Below are positions 4,718 to 5,741 of a stretch of 5,741 nt of DNA, piece after piece. How positions within the stretch are numbered: the first letter of the stretch is position 1; every line of letters starts with the position of its first letter. The notes under the pieces are model-generated. The model saw only the letters and a list, made by a program, of their open reading frames with translations. It ran no database searches and was not told where the DNA came from. The position numbers and the translations under genes were made by a program. Source of the stretch: Candidatus Nomurabacteria bacterium RIFCSPHIGHO2_01_FULL_39_10 (lineage in GTDB: Bacteria > Patescibacteriota > Minisyncoccia > Phycocordibacterales > UBA9973); contig MFTJ01000006.1 in NCBI GenBank assembly GCA_001786805.1, forward strand, positions 1 through 5,741. The letters run 5' to 3'.

Positions 4718-5741
4718 CTAAAACAACGTCAACCCATACATCACAAACAGCGGTACAAACACAATTGCAAATGTATTGATTACTTTGATGAGTGCATTTA
4801 ACGCTGGCCCCGCCGTATCTTTGAACGGATCTCCAACCGTATCACCCACAACAGCTGCTTTATGGGCTTCTCCTTTCTTGCCACCGTATGCTCCAGATTC
4901 GATGTACTTCTTCGCATTATCCCATGCCGCACCCGTATTTGACATAAAGAGCGCCATAAGTAACCCTGAAAGAATTACACCCATCAATAATCCGCCAAGT
5001 GCTTTAATCCCAAGCAACAATCCCACAAGCATTGGTGCTGCAATCGCAATCACTGCGGGTAAAATCATGTTACGTAACGCCGCTTTAGTCACAATATCAA
5101 CACACTTCCCATACTCTGGTCGTGCTTTTCCTTCCATTAACCCTTTGATTGTCTTAAATTGTCGTCGAACTTCCACAACAACTTTGTTTGCCGTCTCACC
5201 AACCGCTCGCATACACAACGAACTAAAAATGAAAGGCAGCAACGCTCCAATAAACAATCCAATTAATACTGCTGGATTAGTTAAAAGATAGCTATACTGC
5301 ACTTTGCTATATAACTCCACTTCATTGGTAAACGCCACAAACAGCGCAAGCGACGCAAGTGCAGCCGAACCAATCGCATACCCTTTAGTAACCGCTTTCG
5401 TTGTATTCCCAACCGCATCTAACGCATCGGTAGTTTTACGCACTTTATCCTCAAGCCCTGCCATCTCTGCAATCCCGCCCGCATTATCTGTAATTGGACC
5501 ATAACTATCAAGCGCAATAATCATCCCCGTTAACGATAACATCGACACCGCTGCAATCGCCACACCATAAATACCTGCAAAGTAATACGCTGCACCAATA
5601 CCTGCACAAATCGTTAACACCGGCACAAGCGTTGATTCTAACCCCATCGCGAGTCCAATGATTAAATTCGTACCTGCTCCCGTTTGTGACGCCTCTGCAA
5701 TCTTTCGCACCGGTCTATATTGAGTACTCGTATAATACTCC
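4718..5741 (-). CDS. hppA: K+-independent H+-translocating membrane pyrophosphatase, C-terminal half (open at right edge)
   Basis: The protein couples pyrophosphate hydrolysis to pumping of protons across the cell membrane. The window shows 340 C-terminal residues; the family is usually 650-770, and the start lies beyond the window. A GTG at 5708-5710 is not the start: the upstream in-frame codons read EYYTSTQYRPV, which is family sequence. Conserved cytoplasmic substrate and metal-binding motifs are intact: DSYGPITDNAGGIAEMAG (78-95), SNTGAAWDNAKKYIE (267-281) and GDTVGDPFKDTAGPALN (299-315). GNTTKAVTKG (111-120) has Lys115 and Thr118, the residues known to mark K+-independent enzymes, which pump H+ rather than Na+. 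At least six hydrophobic membrane segments are visible, about the last half of the usual sixteen helices. The protein ends normally in GLTLF followed by TAG. It is convergent with the RhuM remnant. Confidence 0.96.
   Translation of the reverse strand, partial: EYYTSTQYRPVRKIAEASQTGAGTNLIIGLAMGLESTLVPVLTICAGIGAAYYFAGIYGVAIAAVSMLSLTGMIIALDSYGPITDNAGGIAEMAGLEDKVRKTTDALDAVGNTTKAVTKGYAIGSAALASLALFVAFTNEVELYSKVQYSYLLTNPAVLIGLFIGALLPFIFSSLCMRAVGETANKVVVEVRRQFKTIKGLMEGKARPEYGKCVDIVTKAALRNMILPAVIAIAAPMLVGLLLGIKALGGLLMGVILSGLLMALFMSNTGAAWDNAKKYIESGAYGGKKGEAHKAAVVGDTVGDPFKDTAGPALNALIKVINTFAIVFVPLFVMYGLTLF

Noticed and set aside
4776..5291. 171-codon + strand frame (and a second one at 5304-5504)
   Set aside because: Both lie antisense to the unmistakable hppA sequence and show no family features.

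Overview
The window looks like a low-GC archaeal chromosome fragment. The evidence is a complete archaeal/eukaryotic-type diphthine synthase (Dph5), two TATA-box promoters (the octamer TTTATATA) lying about 27 nt from start codons with no leader or Shine-Dalgarno sequence, an oligo-T terminator, and tightly overlapping genes. A small-genome DPANN-type archaeon (for example Woesearchaeota-like) is plausible, but that placement is inference; nothing in the window fixes the lineage.

Left part (1-3164, + strand): a four-gene block that is probably one transcript. It contains the 3' part of an unrecognised gene (open at the left edge, stop 672-674), dph5 (671-1432, ATGA overlap), an unrecognised protein built from two copies of one ~135-residue unit (1435-2436, its own GGAG ribosome binding site), and a class I glutamine amidotransferase with an intact Cys/His/Glu triad (2433-3164, ATGA overlap). 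Genes 1 and 3 are A/T-rich with no C excess. Genes 2 and 4 are C-rich and G-poor on the + strand, so native and possibly acquired genes seem to alternate within one overlapping operon.

Middle (3191-4285, - strand): a long, charged, mostly helical protein of unknown function with a short hydrophobic stretch near its C-terminus, convergent with the operon across 26 bp. Next comes a 146-bp divergent promoter region (4286-4431) with one TATA box facing each way.

Right part: an 89-residue remnant of a RhuM-family protein (4432-4701, +) that keeps its promoter and helix-turn-helix-like N-terminus but lacks the rest of the family sequence. It runs into the 3' end of hppA (- strand, open at the right edge), a membrane proton-pumping pyrophosphatase whose GNTTK signature marks the K+-independent type.

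The strongest leads are the duplicated protein, in which only the first copy keeps a Cys-Glu-Gly-His motif, and its position between the diphthamide methyltransferase and a glutamine amidotransferase. No rRNA, tRNA, CRISPR array or intact mobile element was seen.
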